Source: JAHEKD01 sp965204695 (GTDB lineage Bacteria > Pseudomonadota > Gammaproteobacteria > Arenicellales > JAHEKD01). From it: a stretch of DNA of 64,000 nucleotides. Shown in pieces: positions 9,808 through 18,239 of this stretch (position 1 is its first letter; each line of letters starts with the position of its first letter). The position numbers and the translations under genes were made by a program. The notes under the pieces are model-generated. The model was given only the letters and a program-made list of their open reading frames with translations. It was not told where the DNA came from and made no database searches. The DNA is taken from NCBI GenBank assembly GCA_965204695.1, contig OZ242007.1:1302001-1366000 (forward strand), given 5' to 3'.

Positions 9808-11261
9808 GACTCCAAAGCTTGTGTCACTAGCACTCGATCGGACATTTGAAGATATTGGTCACCAATCTGCTGTGTCGTTTCATGTCCTTTGCCAGCGATT
9901 AAGACTAAATCACCAGGTCTTGCTTGATTAATCGCCCAGTGTACTGCCTGAGGCCGATCACTAATCACCTTAGGCCGCGTAGTCATACCAGCCAGAATAT
10001 CTGCAATAATATTTTCAGATTGCTCATGTCTCGGATTGTCATCAGTAACAACCGTCACATCGGCATGTTCTTCAGATGCTTGCCCCATTTTAGGCCGCTT
10101 ATCTTTGTCACGATCCCCGCCACAACCAAACACACAATAGAGTTTTTCATGCACGTGATCTTTTAGCGATAACAAGGCTTTTTCTAGCGCATCTGGGGTG
10201 TGAGCATAATCAACAATCACCATCGGTTTATTGTCACCACCAAAAACTTCCATCCTGCCGGGGACCGATTCAAGTTTGGGCATCACACTACTAATTTTTT
10301 CTTCGTTAAAACCATAGGCCAGCAATGTGGTAAATACCGCTAATAAATTTTCGATATTGATTCTTCCGATCAATTTACTGGTGAATGTATTGACACCGTT
10401 TTGGGACTGGATTTCTAATCTCAGACCATTGGCAAGCGTCTGCGATTTCAGCAAACGCACATCAGCGTCTTCAGCCTGACCATAAAACCAGGCACGCTTA
10501 GCATTAGTTCGATTAACAAAATTTTCAACTAGCGGATGGTCAGCATTCATCACTGCATTGCTCAATGACTCAAATTGAAATAACTTCAACTTTGCGTTGG
10601 CGTAGTCTGTGAAATTTGCATGATAGTCAAGATGGTCATGTGACAAGTTGGTAAATACGGCCAAATCAATCTTCAAACCATCAAGCCGGCCTTGCTCAAG
10701 CCCATGCGAAGAAGCCTCAAATGCGACGGCCTCAACATTTTTATTTCTAAATTCAGCCAGCAGTTTGCGTAATTCAAACACATCCGGTGTGGTCAAGGAG
10801 CTTGCTGTGAGGTCGTGAACCAGCCCTTGCCCGGCGGTACCGATCACAGCACTCGTAAGGCTGAGTTTTTCTAATGCCTGGGCGATTAAATGTGCACAAG
10901 TGGTTTTACCGTTGGTACCAGTCACGGCAACCAATGTCATGGTTGACGAAGGATCGCCATAACAGTTATCAGCTATTCGAGGCAAATGTTGCTTGAGTTG
11001 ATTAATTTCGATTAATGGAACAACTGCAGTAGCTTTTTCTGCTAACTCAGCATCAATCAAAATTACACTGGCCCCGTTATCTATAGCTGAATCAATGAAC
11101 CTGCTTCCATCTGTGCTATCTCCCCGCAGTGCAACAAAGACATCGTCTTTTTGAACTCTACGGCTATCCAGCACTACATTATTGATTGAGATATCTGGCA
11201 GCTTTATATTGGCAACATCAATACCTTGCACTAGATCACGCACATGAACATTAGCCATCAT
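9798..11261 (-). CDS. murE: UDP-MurNAc-L-Ala-D-Glu--meso-2,6-diaminopimelate ligase
   Basis: Adds the third residue of the stem peptide. The 487-residue product contains the N-terminal DSRRVQKDDVFVALRG motif, the P-loop VTGTNGKTTCAHLIAQAL, and NLSHDHLDYH. The DNPR motif (VTDDNPRHEQ) in the C-terminal domain is the established signature of enzymes using meso-diaminopimelate rather than lysine. The start overlaps the ftsI stop by 4 bases. Of the two adjacent initial Met codons either may be used. Confidence 0.97.
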   Translation of the reverse strand: MMANVHVRDLVQGIDVANIKLPDISINNVVLDSRRVQKDDVFVALRGDSTDGSRFIDSAIDNGASVILIDAELAEKATAVVPLIEINQLKQHLPRIADNCYGDPSSTMTLVAVTGTNGKTTCAHLIAQALEKLSLTSAVIGTAGQGLVHDLTASSLTTPDVFELRKLLAEFRNKNVEAVAFEASSHGLEQGRLDGLKIDLAVFTNLSHDHLDYHANFTDYANAKLKLFQFESLSNAVMNADHPLVENFVNRTNAKRAWFYGQAEDADVRLLKSQTLANGLRLEIQSQNGVNTFTSKLIGRINIENLLAVFTTLLAYGFNEEKISSVMPKLESVPGRMEVFGGDNKPMVIVDYAHTPDALEKALLSLKDHVHEKLYCVFGCGGDRDKDKRPKMGQASEEHADVTVVTDDNPRHEQSENIIADILAGMTTRPKVISDRPQAVHWAINQARPGDLVLIAGKGHETTQQIGDQYLQMSDRVLVTQALESWT

Positions 11262-12973
11262 GACTTTTGTTCCTGATTTTTAGCGCTGTCTGCAGTCAGT
11301 TCGATTTTGTCAGGCGGCACATTCATTAAACGCAGTGATTCCGCCATCACATTACGAAACACTGGTGCTGCAACCCGGCCCCCATAATAATGTTCACCAC
11401 GTGGATCATCGACTACAACAACCATAATTAAACGCGGATCATCAGCGGGTGCAAAACCTGCAAACGCTGAGGTATAACGCTCTTCCGCATAACGCCCGTT
11501 AATTAATTTATGAGCCGTACCGGTCTTGCCTGCGGCCGAGTACTTATCCATTGCTGCACGTCTTGCTGTGCCTTCTGTCGACACCACTTTTTTCATCATG
11601 CTTCGAAGTTGGGAGACCACTTCAGGAGCAATCACTTGGTCACCGTCAGGGGCTTTTTCCTGCTTAAGAATGCTTACCGGTAAACGACGTCCATCAGTTG
11701 CAAGCACCGTATAAGCACGAGCAATCTGCACTGGTGTCACTGAGAATCCATAACCATAAGATAAAGTCGCATGCTCAATCGGCCGCCATTTTTTACGATC
11801 TGGCAAAATACCGTTAATCTCGCCTGGCAAACCTACTCGCGTTGAACTACCATAGCCTAGATCTGCTAATAAACTGCGGAATTTTTCCACTGGAAAACTC
11901 ATCGCAATCTTGGTGACGCCAACGTTACTGGATTTGATCACTACTTTTGAGACATCAATCAATCCGTAGTTATGGGTATCTTTGATCGTACGTCTACCTA
12001 CTGTCATGTAGCCAGGTGTGGTATCGATTAATGTATCCGGATGAAAACGCCCACTTTGCAGGCCCATAGCCACAGTAAAAGGCTTGGTGGTCGAACCAGG
12101 TTCAAGCATGTCAGTGACAGCTCGATTACGGAATTTTTCGCTATCAAAGTCCTTACGGTTATTGGGATTGAAACTTGGTTCATTAACCATCGCCAGAATT
12201 TCGCCAGTTTGTGCATCCAGCACAATCGCCGTACCCGCTTCTGCCTTATGCTCAACAACAGCTGCCTTCAAATAACGCTGGGAAAGATGCTGGATACGGG
12301 CATCTATACTAAGATGTAAATCCTTGCCATCAATCGCTGGTTCAATACTCTCGATGTTTTCAACCACATTACCAACACGATCACGCAAAATTAATTTACG
12401 ACCATCTTTGCCAGTCAAATGCTTGTCGTAAGCAAGCTCTATACCCTCCTGACCTTGCTCATCAATATTAGTAAATCCTATTACATGAGCGGCTACCGGG
12501 CCAGCAGGGTAAAAGCGTTTGTATTCGCGTTGCAGATTTACACCTGTGATCTCCATTTCCATGATCTTTTGTGCATCGGCAGGGGCCAAATGACGCTTTA
12601 AGTACATAAATTCTTTGTTTTTATATTTCTCGAATTTTTCCTCAATTGTTTTGAGCTTAATACCTAATTCTTCAGCTAATTCCGACCAACGTTCAGCAGC
12701 ATTGCCAAACTCTTGGGGGTTAGCCCAAACTGAATCGACTGGCGTGCTAACAGCCAAGGTCTGGCCGTTACGGTCCAAAATTCTGCCACGATTAGCTTTA
12801 ACGGTAACATCACGGACATAACGCGCTTGGCCTTGCGCTTGCAAATAATCCTTACCCAGGACTTGCAAATAAAACGCGCGTGCACCCAGTAATACAAATG
12901 CCAACATTAAGCAAAAAACTACAAGGCTGTAACGCCAGTGCTCAGTGTAGACGCGGCGGTTCAGGTTATCCAT
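11258..12973 (-). CDS. ftsI: Septal peptidoglycan transpeptidase FtsI (PBP3)
   Basis: Class B penicillin-binding protein that cross-links septal peptidoglycan together with FtsW. It has a short cytoplasmic N-terminus, one membrane anchor (SLVVFCLMLAFVLLGARAF), the PBP dimerisation domain, and a transpeptidase domain with all three active-site motifs: the STTK serine motif in EPGSTTKPF, SSN in IKSSNVGVTK, and KTG in AAGKTGTAHK. I set the start at 12973 (MDNLNRRVYTEHW; 571 residues), which overlaps the ftsL stop by 8 bases. An upstream in-frame ATG at 12997 would add 8 residues and a deeper overlap. Confidence 0.97.
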   Translation of the reverse strand: MDNLNRRVYTEHWRYSLVVFCLMLAFVLLGARAFYLQVLGKDYLQAQGQARYVRDVTVKANRGRILDRNGQTLAVSTPVDSVWANPQEFGNAAERWSELAEELGIKLKTIEEKFEKYKNKEFMYLKRHLAPADAQKIMEMEITGVNLQREYKRFYPAGPVAAHVIGFTNIDEQGQEGIELAYDKHLTGKDGRKLILRDRVGNVVENIESIEPAIDGKDLHLSIDARIQHLSQRYLKAAVVEHKAEAGTAIVLDAQTGEILAMVNEPSFNPNNRKDFDSEKFRNRAVTDMLEPGSTTKPFTVAMGLQSGRFHPDTLIDTTPGYMTVGRRTIKDTHNYGLIDVSKVVIKSSNVGVTKIAMSFPVEKFRSLLADLGYGSSTRVGLPGEINGILPDRKKWRPIEHATLSYGYGFSVTPVQIARAYTVLATDGRRLPVSILKQEKAPDGDQVIAPEVVSQLRSMMKKVVSTEGTARRAAMDKYSAAGKTGTAHKLINGRYAEERYTSAFAGFAPADDPRLIMVVVVDDPRGEHYYGGRVAAPVFRNVMAESLRLMNVPPDKIELTADSAKNQEQKS

Positions 12974-13241
12974 CACGCTCTTCTCCAGTCCACACAAACT
13001 GGGTTTGCTCTAGCGTTGGTACTTTTAGTTCCAACTCTTTGCGAGCCTTGTTTTCAATCCTGAGTACTGACCAGGTTGCTTGCTCCAATAGCAACTTACT
13101 CCACTCAATATTAAGCTCGTCGCGTTGATCATGAACGGCTTGCTGCTGGACGAAGACTGTCCGATTAAGGTGACGCACATAGATCACAGTCAAAGCGCTG
13201 ATTAGTAAAATCAAACCCATCAATAACAGGGCCCGGTTCAT
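12966..13241 (-). CDS. ftsL: Cell division protein FtsL
   Basis: Small bitopic divisome protein forming a complex with FtsB and FtsQ. The 91-residue product has an N-terminal membrane segment (ALLLMGLILLISALTVIYV) followed by a predicted coiled coil (about residues 28-70) containing the conserved DELNIEWSKLLLEQATW pattern. FtsL is poorly conserved in sequence, so the call relies on size, topology, this motif and its fixed place between rsmH and ftsI. It overlaps rsmH by 4 bases and ftsI by 8 bases. Confidence 0.95.
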   Translation of the reverse strand: MNRALLLMGLILLISALTVIYVRHLNRTVFVQQQAVHDQRDELNIEWSKLLLEQATWSVLRIENKARKELELKVPTLEQTQFVWTGEERDG

Positions 13242-14179
13242 ATCTTTTCACCTATTTTTTCAGCCACTCTGAGAATGGCACTACGCGAACGTGGATTTAC
13301 ATCAATCTCAGCCTGGGTCGGCCTGATTGGTTTGCCGATTATTTTTAGCCTTGGATTGAGCATATCGGCAGTAATTGGAAGATCTTGCGGGTAATCATCC
13401 CCCTTGGCCTGATTTTTGAAAAACTGCTTTACAATTCGATCTTCCAGGGAATGGAAACTAATCACTGCCAAGCGGCCGCCTGTTTTTAACCACTTTAGTG
13501 CTTGCGGCAAAGCCACTGCGATTTCTTCAAGTTCTTTATTAATACTAATGCGAATGGCCTGAAATACCCGAGTTGCCGGATGTTTATCAAATTCCTTGAT
13601 GGGAACAACCTTTTTTATTAGATCCGCTAATTGGATGGTGGTCTCTAAAGGCTCAGTAGCACGCTGATTAACAATTGCCCTGGCAATACGAGACGCAAAC
13701 CGTTCCTCGCCATACTGTTTGAACACTTTTCGTAGTTCAGATTCCTCGGCCTGAGCCAGCCATATTGCTGCAGTTAGCTCAGCTGATTGATCCATGCGCA
13801 TATCCAGCGGGCCGTCTTTAAGAAAACTGAAACCACGCTCTGCCTGATCCAGCTGGGGCGAGGACACGCCAAAATCAAATAACATGCCATCGAGTTTTTT
13901 ATCGCACGAGGCTTGTGATAAAACTTGATCCAACTTAGCAAACGATGATTTGTAACTACGAAATCGTGAATCATCTTCTAGATATTCCCTGGCATGATCA
14001 ATCGCCGCCTGATCTTTATCCAAACCAATTACACGGCCTAACTGACTCAGTTGTTTCAGGATTTGGCGGGAATGACCCCCTCGACCGAATGTCGCATCTA
14101 AGTAAAAACCATCAGGTTGTAGCTTAAGTGCTGTTATCACTTCATTTACCAAAACGGGTTCATGCTCGGAATCTGTCAT
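13238..14179 (-). CDS. rsmH: 16S rRNA (cytosine1402-N4)-methyltransferase RsmH
   Basis: Methylates N4 of C1402 in the ribosomal P-site, acting on the same nucleotide as RsmI, which is encoded nearby at 15499-16356. The 313-residue product begins with HEPVLVNEVITAL and has the SAM-binding motif YLDATFGRGGHSRQIL, followed by LFDFGVSSPQLDQAERGFSF and the C-terminal VISFHSLEDRIVKQFF. It follows mraZ by 6 bases and overlaps ftsL by 4. It is also known as mraW. Confidence 0.98.
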   Translation of the reverse strand: MTDSEHEPVLVNEVITALKLQPDGFYLDATFGRGGHSRQILKQLSQLGRVIGLDKDQAAIDHAREYLEDDSRFRSYKSSFAKLDQVLSQASCDKKLDGMLFDFGVSSPQLDQAERGFSFLKDGPLDMRMDQSAELTAAIWLAQAEESELRKVFKQYGEERFASRIARAIVNQRATEPLETTIQLADLIKKVVPIKEFDKHPATRVFQAIRISINKELEEIAVALPQALKWLKTGGRLAVISFHSLEDRIVKQFFKNQAKGDDYPQDLPITADMLNPRLKIIGKPIRPTQAEIDVNPRSRSAILRVAEKIGEKI

Positions 14180-14185
14180 TAATCA

Positions 14186-14641
14186 TTAAAGCGACAGAGA
14201 TTCCAGATCAATGGGTAGCGCATTATCAGAAAAATCTTCTGCCAGCCATTGATCTCGTTTTTCATTCCAGATTGACTCACTCCAGAGTTCAAATTTATTA
14301 ACTTGTCCAATTAAGACCACCTGTTTATCCAGGTTGGCGAATTCTCTTAAGGGGGGTGGAACAAGCACCCTGCCACTTTTATCCATATCCACTTCGGTAG
14401 CATGACCAATCAAAATACGTTGCAACCGTGCATTTTGGCTATTCATGTTAGGCAAGGCGGCAACTTTACGTTCCAGCACCAACCACTCTTCTATCGGCAA
14501 AATCCACAAACAACGCTCACTGTGATTAACAGTAATCACTAACGAACCGTTGTGATTCTCAATTAGCGGCTCTCGGTATCTGGTTGGTATTGCCATGCGG
14601 CCTTTGGCATCCAGATTTATATTATTTACACCTCTAAACAT
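14186..14641 (-). CDS. mraZ: Transcriptional regulator MraZ
   Basis: First gene of the dcw operon. MraZ is a ring-forming DNA-binding protein with two SpoVT/AbrB-like swapped-hairpin domains. In Escherichia coli it represses its own operon. The 151-residue product has both half-domains, each with the family signature (DAKGRMAIPTRYRE near residue 11 and DKSGRVLVPPPLREFA near residue 86). Direct repeats matching the MraZ operator lie just upstream at 14664-14688, supporting conserved autoregulation. Confidence 0.97.
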   Translation of the reverse strand: MFRGVNNINLDAKGRMAIPTRYREPLIENHNGSLVITVNHSERCLWILPIEEWLVLERKVAALPNMNSQNARLQRILIGHATEVDMDKSGRVLVPPPLREFANLDKQVVLIGQVNKFELWSESIWNEKRDQWLAEDFSDNALPIDLESLSL

Positions 14642-14663
14642 TATCTCTTTTTGCTTGTTTTAT

Positions 14664-14688
14664 TCCATTTATTCCCACAATTTCCCAC
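14664..14688 (-). promoter_or_regulatory. MraZ operator: three direct repeats upstream of mraZ
   Basis: Read on the minus strand there are two perfect GTGGG pentamers and a degenerate third (ATGGA), each separated by 5 bases, so the repeat period is 10 bases, one helical turn. This is the arrangement known for MraZ binding sites in gammaproteobacteria. The repeats lie immediately downstream of the predicted transcription start, in the 5' leader, where a bound protein could block initiation or early elongation. Confidence 0.85.
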
Positions 14689-14696
14689 ATATCGAC

Positions 14697-14725
14697 ACTA
14701 TAGTGATCAAAACCCCAGTGGTCAA
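14697..14725 (-). promoter_or_regulatory. Sigma70 promoter of the dcw operon (Pmra)
   Basis: On the minus strand a -35 hexamer TTGACC (14725-14720) and a -10 hexamer TATAGT (14702-14697) are separated by exactly 17 bases. This is close to the ideal sigma70 promoter, and transcription would start near 14690, just before the MraZ repeats. It is the best promoter seen in the window and probably drives the whole mraZ-to-ftsZ transcript. Confidence 0.85.
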
Positions 14726-14931
14726 GCAAATTTCACCACTAAGTCTTAGAATTTTTGATTTAAAATTAAGTAATTAGCGCAAATTTGGACATTTGCCACG
14801 AACAAAAGTTAAAGTGAATTATGAGGAAAAAAAGCTTACTTTTTGATAAATAAAATTGTTCGATTTTTGATATTGGAAAAGATGAGAAAATAATAAAGAT
14901 TTTGTAATTTTCAAAAAATTTTCAAAATAAT
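14726..14931. other. AT-rich spacer between the dcw promoter and the rnpB 3' end
   Basis: About 200 very AT-rich bases with no open reading frame I can support. Runs such as TTTTGAAAATTTTTTGAAAA (minus strand) directly follow the end of rnpB. They could help RNA 3' end formation, but I see no strong GC-rich terminator hairpin. Confidence 0.5.
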
Positions 14932-15150
14932 GTGGAGTTGGTCGATAAGCCGGGTTCTGTCATGGGCAATCATTCATCTGGGTTTTATGTCACCATAAAA
15001 CTCTAGCAACCTACCCGAATCCTGTGCGGATCACACATGCGAGCATTAAATCTCGCTGGATTCCTATTTGGTCTTGCTCCGGATGGGGTTTACCGTGCCA
15101 CTACTGTTACCAGCAGTGCGGTGCGCTCTTACCGCACCATTTCACCCTTA

Positions 15151-15241
15151 CCCAGCACCTTATTTAATTGTTTATACACGTTGTTTACATTCACTCAAGA
15201 GTTTTTGTAATCTCTTTCAAACCACTAAATAAGGTGCTGGG
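15151..15241 (-). repeat. 91-nt palindromic insert in rnpB, copy 2 (helix P12)
   Basis: Bounded by a perfect 16-bp inverted repeat (CCCAGCACCTTATTTA and its complement). The interior contains a smaller potential AAGAG/CTCTT hairpin. It replaces the usual P12 stem-loop, lying between the conserved ACCGCC and GTAAGGGTGAAA segments of RNase P RNA. It differs from the other copy at 6 of 91 positions and has the same orientation relative to the RNA. Confidence 0.95.
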
Positions 15242-15326
15242 CGGTATATTTTCTGTTGCACTGGCCGTCGGCTCACGCCGCCCAGGCGTTACCTGGCATC
15301 CTGACCCGTGGAGCCCGGACTTTCCT

Positions 15327-15417
15327 CCCAGCACCTTATTTAATTGTCTTTACGCGTTGCTTACACTCACTCAAGAGTTTTTGTAATCTCTTTCAAACCA
15401 CTAAATAAGATGCTGGG
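15327..15417 (-). repeat. 91-nt palindromic insert in rnpB, copy 1 (helix P3)
   Basis: Same element as at 15151-15241, here in place of P3, between P2 and the conserved AGGAAAGTCCGGG block. One closing-stem position differs from copy 2. In the RNA it turns an A/T-type difference into a U-G wobble, so the 16-pair stem is kept. Most other differences fall in the loop half nearer the RNA 3' side. No third copy was noticed elsewhere in the window. Confidence 0.95.
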
Positions 15418-15498
15418 CGATTGCCTGACCAACTCCAATACTAATTTTAAGGCATAGTTGTTAGCTAGACCAGCTCTAAGTGAAAAACCTCAATAAAA

Positions 15499-16356
15499 TC
15501 AATTGTTTTTTAACTCTACACCCATTTCATAAAAATATTTTCGTGACTGACCGGTAGTTTTCGCCAAGATTGCTGCAGCATCTTTGACCGACATATGGTC
15601 CAGCATGGATTTGAGTAAATTTTGATAATCGAACTGTTCAGTTTGTTCTGAATTTGATGAATTTCCACTTATCACCAAAACAATTTCTCCACGTTGCTGG
15701 TTTTCATCGGCATCAACAAACTGCTGGATTTCAGCCAGAGTAGCACGCTGAATAGTCTCAAATTTCTTGGTTAGCTCGCGGCAATAACAGGCTAAACGCT
15801 GTGAACCTAAGATAGTTACACAATCAGTAAGAGTGGCCAAAATTCGATGAGGTGATTCGAATAAGACCAGTGTCGATGGATCATTGACCAGCTTATTCAA
15901 CCTGGCTTGCCGTTGCCTTGTTTTAGCCGGTAAAAAGCCAATGAAGCGATAGTCGGCTGTGCTAATACCAGCCACACTTATTGCTGCCATAACTGCACTG
16001 ACACCCGGTATGGGCACCACCTTAATTTGATACTGATGCGCAAGGTCAACCAGTTTATAACCTGGATCGCTAATTAACGGCGTTCCAGCATCAGATATTA
16101 GTGCAATTTTTTCGCCATTTTTGATGCGTTGGATCAAACGGTCACAGAGAGCTGCCTCATTATGTTCATGCAATGAAATCAACGGCTTGTGGATGCCTAA
16201 TGTACGCAGCAACTGCCCACTATGGCGGGTATCTTCTGCGGCAATTAAATCCACCTCAGACAAGGTTAGTTTGGCACGATCTGTAATATCGGCCAGATTA
16301 CCTATTGGAGTTGCAACAATATATAACATTCCAGGTTTGCCTAATACACGACTCAA
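15499..16356 (-). CDS. rsmI: 16S rRNA (cytidine1402-2'-O)-methyltransferase RsmI
   Basis: Tetrapyrrole-methylase-fold enzyme that 2'-O-methylates C1402 of 16S rRNA, complementing RsmH. Signature segments are LYIVATPIGNLADITDRA at the N-terminus, AAEDTRHSGQLL and ISDAGTPLISDPGYKLV. The C-terminal region is of normal length. A second in-frame ATG at 16329 (MLYIVATPIGN) is an equally plausible start that would remove 9 residues. It is divergent from lpoA, an arrangement also seen in E. coli. Confidence 0.96.
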   Translation of the reverse strand: MSRVLGKPGMLYIVATPIGNLADITDRAKLTLSEVDLIAAEDTRHSGQLLRTLGIHKPLISLHEHNEAALCDRLIQRIKNGEKIALISDAGTPLISDPGYKLVDLAHQYQIKVVPIPGVSAVMAAISVAGISTADYRFIGFLPAKTRQRQARLNKLVNDPSTLVLFESPHRILATLTDCVTILGSQRLACYCRELTKKFETIQRATLAEIQQFVDADENQQRGEIVLVISGNSSNSEQTEQFDYQNLLKSMLDHMSVKDAAAILAKTTGQSRKYFYEMGVELKNN

Positions 16357-16394
16357 TGACTATACTCTGTGTTTCGAAGAATTAAACTCGAATA

Positions 16395-18224
16395 ATGATA
16401 CAAGCAAAAACTAATGTCTGTCGCTGTTTTGGGGTACTAGCCATAATTTCAATACTGGCCGGTTGCGCTTCACTAGAGCTACAAGATGGTACCTGGGCAG
16501 ACGCTGAGGACAAGCCTTCTGAAACACAAACTGATACGACTACGCCAATTCAATCAGACGGTACAATTGCAGAGCAATCGAATCAGCTCAGTGCCGAGCA
16601 ATTGGTACAAAGTGCTGCTACCAAGCCTCACCCGGAAAAAGAAGAATTACTGCTCTATGCGGTGAGCGCCTATCTGGATCGGGGCGAACTACTCAAGGCC
16701 AGTGCTCTTCTAGAGCAAACCAATCAACAAAAACTACCACAAATCCTGCAACTCCGTAAGGAAGCTTTATACGCTGCACTAGCAATTGAACAAAACAATC
16801 TCCAACAAGCCGAACAAATTATTGAACGCCTACAAGCTTTTAAGAGTAAAGATCCTGTTTTTAATAACTGGATTTTGTTAGCTGAGAGCAAATTGTTAGA
16901 GAAAAAAGGGGATTTTCTACCATTACTGGAAGTGATGAACCTGCAGTTAGGATCATTGGATGAAACGCAAAGGCAGCAACATCTGCAAGATATCCGGGCA
17001 TTAGTTAATGAACAAAGTCTAGAAAAACTCTATCAATTCCGTCAGCAAACCGGTCGTGAAATTGAACTGGGTTGGATTGAACTAGGCATTATTGAAAAAA
17101 AACGCGAGTTGACGCCGCCTGCGATTTGGCAACAATCGCTTATTCTTTGGCAAAATGCTTACCAGGATCATCCGGCGGCGGAAATTCACCAACAATTGGG
17201 GGAAACACTGGCAACAGAACTAGACGAAACCGGTATACGTACTAATTACTCAATTGCCTTGCTCTTACCTTTAAACTCTCCCTATCAAGAAATAGCCGAA
17301 ACTATACGCGATGGTTTTGGAGCTGCCGCTGCAGCCAAGGACCAGCGTATCCGAGTTTATGATACAGGTTCTAGTCTGGATCAAATCTCAGCAAAATATC
17401 AGCAAGCTATTGCACAGGGAGCACAAATCGTAGTTGGACCTCTAGGTAAAGCTGCTGCAAACCGATTAGCTCAAGAAACTGATATCGTCAAACCAACAAT
17501 ATTACTCGGCAGCGTCGATATTACAGAAGATACGGTATTAACTCCTGAAACTTTTATGTTTTCTTTGGACCCCGAACATGAAGCCGACGCGATAGCTAAC
17601 CTCGCGTATAACCGTGGTTATAACCGAGCTGCGGTGCTTTACCCCGAATCAGGGCGTGGAAAACGACTAAATAATGCTTTTGTAACTCGTTGGCAGCAAC
17701 TAGGAGGCAGTATCGCTACTTCAGTGGCTTATGATAATGAGTTATATGAAGCAGTCACACCTGTGGATCGTTTATTATCCAGTGCTTCACCCGACATTAT
17801 CTTTTTGGCTTCCAATGCTCAACAAGGGCGCTTACTCAGCCAAGTGATTAGTGATCGCCGTCCGAACACTGCAATTTTTGCTACTTCCTCGATTTATTCT
17901 GGCCAATCCGATCCAACCCGGGATTTTGTTTTGGACAATGTCATTTTTACCGATATGCCCTGGATGATTAAAGGTTTTTCTAACGCTCAGTTCAAAAAGC
18001 AACAATTAGCAGCAGATAGATTGGAATCGTCTAATTCTTTAGACCGTTATTTCGCTTTTGGAGTCGATGCTTATGCTTTGGCAGCAAGACTTGTGCAGTT
18101 TATGCAACAGCCTGGGGCTTCAATTAAAGGGGTAACCGGAAATATACAACTACTAGGTAATCGCTTCCGTATTACGCGTCCTTTAGTCCAATTTGTTGAA
18201 GGAACGCCTGAACCCGTTAACTAA
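16395..18224 (+). CDS. lpoA: Outer-membrane lipoprotein activator of PBP1a, LpoA
   Basis: LpoA family (LppC/YraM) lipoproteins reach from the outer membrane through the peptidoglycan to stimulate the synthase PBP1a. The 609-residue product has a lipoprotein signal peptide with lipobox LAGC (Cys near residue 24). An N-terminal helical TPR-like part (to about residue 280) is followed by a C-terminal periplasmic-binding-protein-like domain beginning with SIALLLPLNSPYQEIAETIRDGF and including IVVGPLGKAAANRLA. It leads the lpoA-yraN-diaA-dolP group. A partner PBP1a is not in the window (PBP1b is at 44951-47377). Confidence 0.93.
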   Translation: MIQAKTNVCRCFGVLAIISILAGCASLELQDGTWADAEDKPSETQTDTTTPIQSDGTIAEQSNQLSAEQLVQSAATKPHPEKEELLLYAVSAYLDRGELLKASALLEQTNQQKLPQILQLRKEALYAALAIEQNNLQQAEQIIERLQAFKSKDPVFNNWILLAESKLLEKKGDFLPLLEVMNLQLGSLDETQRQQHLQDIRALVNEQSLEKLYQFRQQTGREIELGWIELGIIEKKRELTPPAIWQQSLILWQNAYQDHPAAEIHQQLGETLATELDETGIRTNYSIALLLPLNSPYQEIAETIRDGFGAAAAAKDQRIRVYDTGSSLDQISAKYQQAIAQGAQIVVGPLGKAAANRLAQETDIVKPTILLGSVDITEDTVLTPETFMFSLDPEHEADAIANLAYNRGYNRAAVLYPESGRGKRLNNAFVTRWQQLGGSIATSVAYDNELYEAVTPVDRLLSSASPDIIFLASNAQQGRLLSQVISDRRPNTAIFATSSIYSGQSDPTRDFVLDNVIFTDMPWMIKGFSNAQFKKQQLAADRLESSNSLDRYFAFGVDAYALAARLVQFMQQPGASIKGVTGNIQLLGNRFRITRPLVQFVEGTPEPVN

Positions 18225-18239
18225 AATCATAAAACCGCC

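Larger units (their letters stand above)
14932..15438 (-). ncRNA. rnpB: RNase P RNA (type A) with two palindromic inserts
   Basis: Catalytic RNA that removes the 5' leader of pre-tRNAs together with RnpA. On the minus strand the ends pair as P1 (GGAGTTGGTC with GACCAACTCC), and P2 is GGCAATC with GATTGCC. The conserved core blocks are present: AGGAAAGTCCGGGCTCC, GCCAGGTAACGCCTGGG, GGTAAGGGTGAAATGGTGCG, GGTAAACCCC with GGAGCAAGACCAAATAG, and ACAGAACCCGGCTTATCG. At roughly 507 nt it is far longer than the E. coli RNA of about 377 nt. The excess is two 91-nt near-identical hairpin elements occupying the positions of P3 (15327-15417) and P12 (15151-15241). A -10-like TAAAAT lies just upstream. 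End positions are approximate. Confidence 0.97.

Noticed and set aside
12028..12319. Long overlapping frames on both strands within ftsI
   Set aside because: They are shadows of the intact FtsI frame, which has all catalytic motifs.
15168..15386. 72-residue plus-strand frame across rnpB
   Set aside because: It is antisense to the RNase P RNA, whose conserved blocks fully account for the region.
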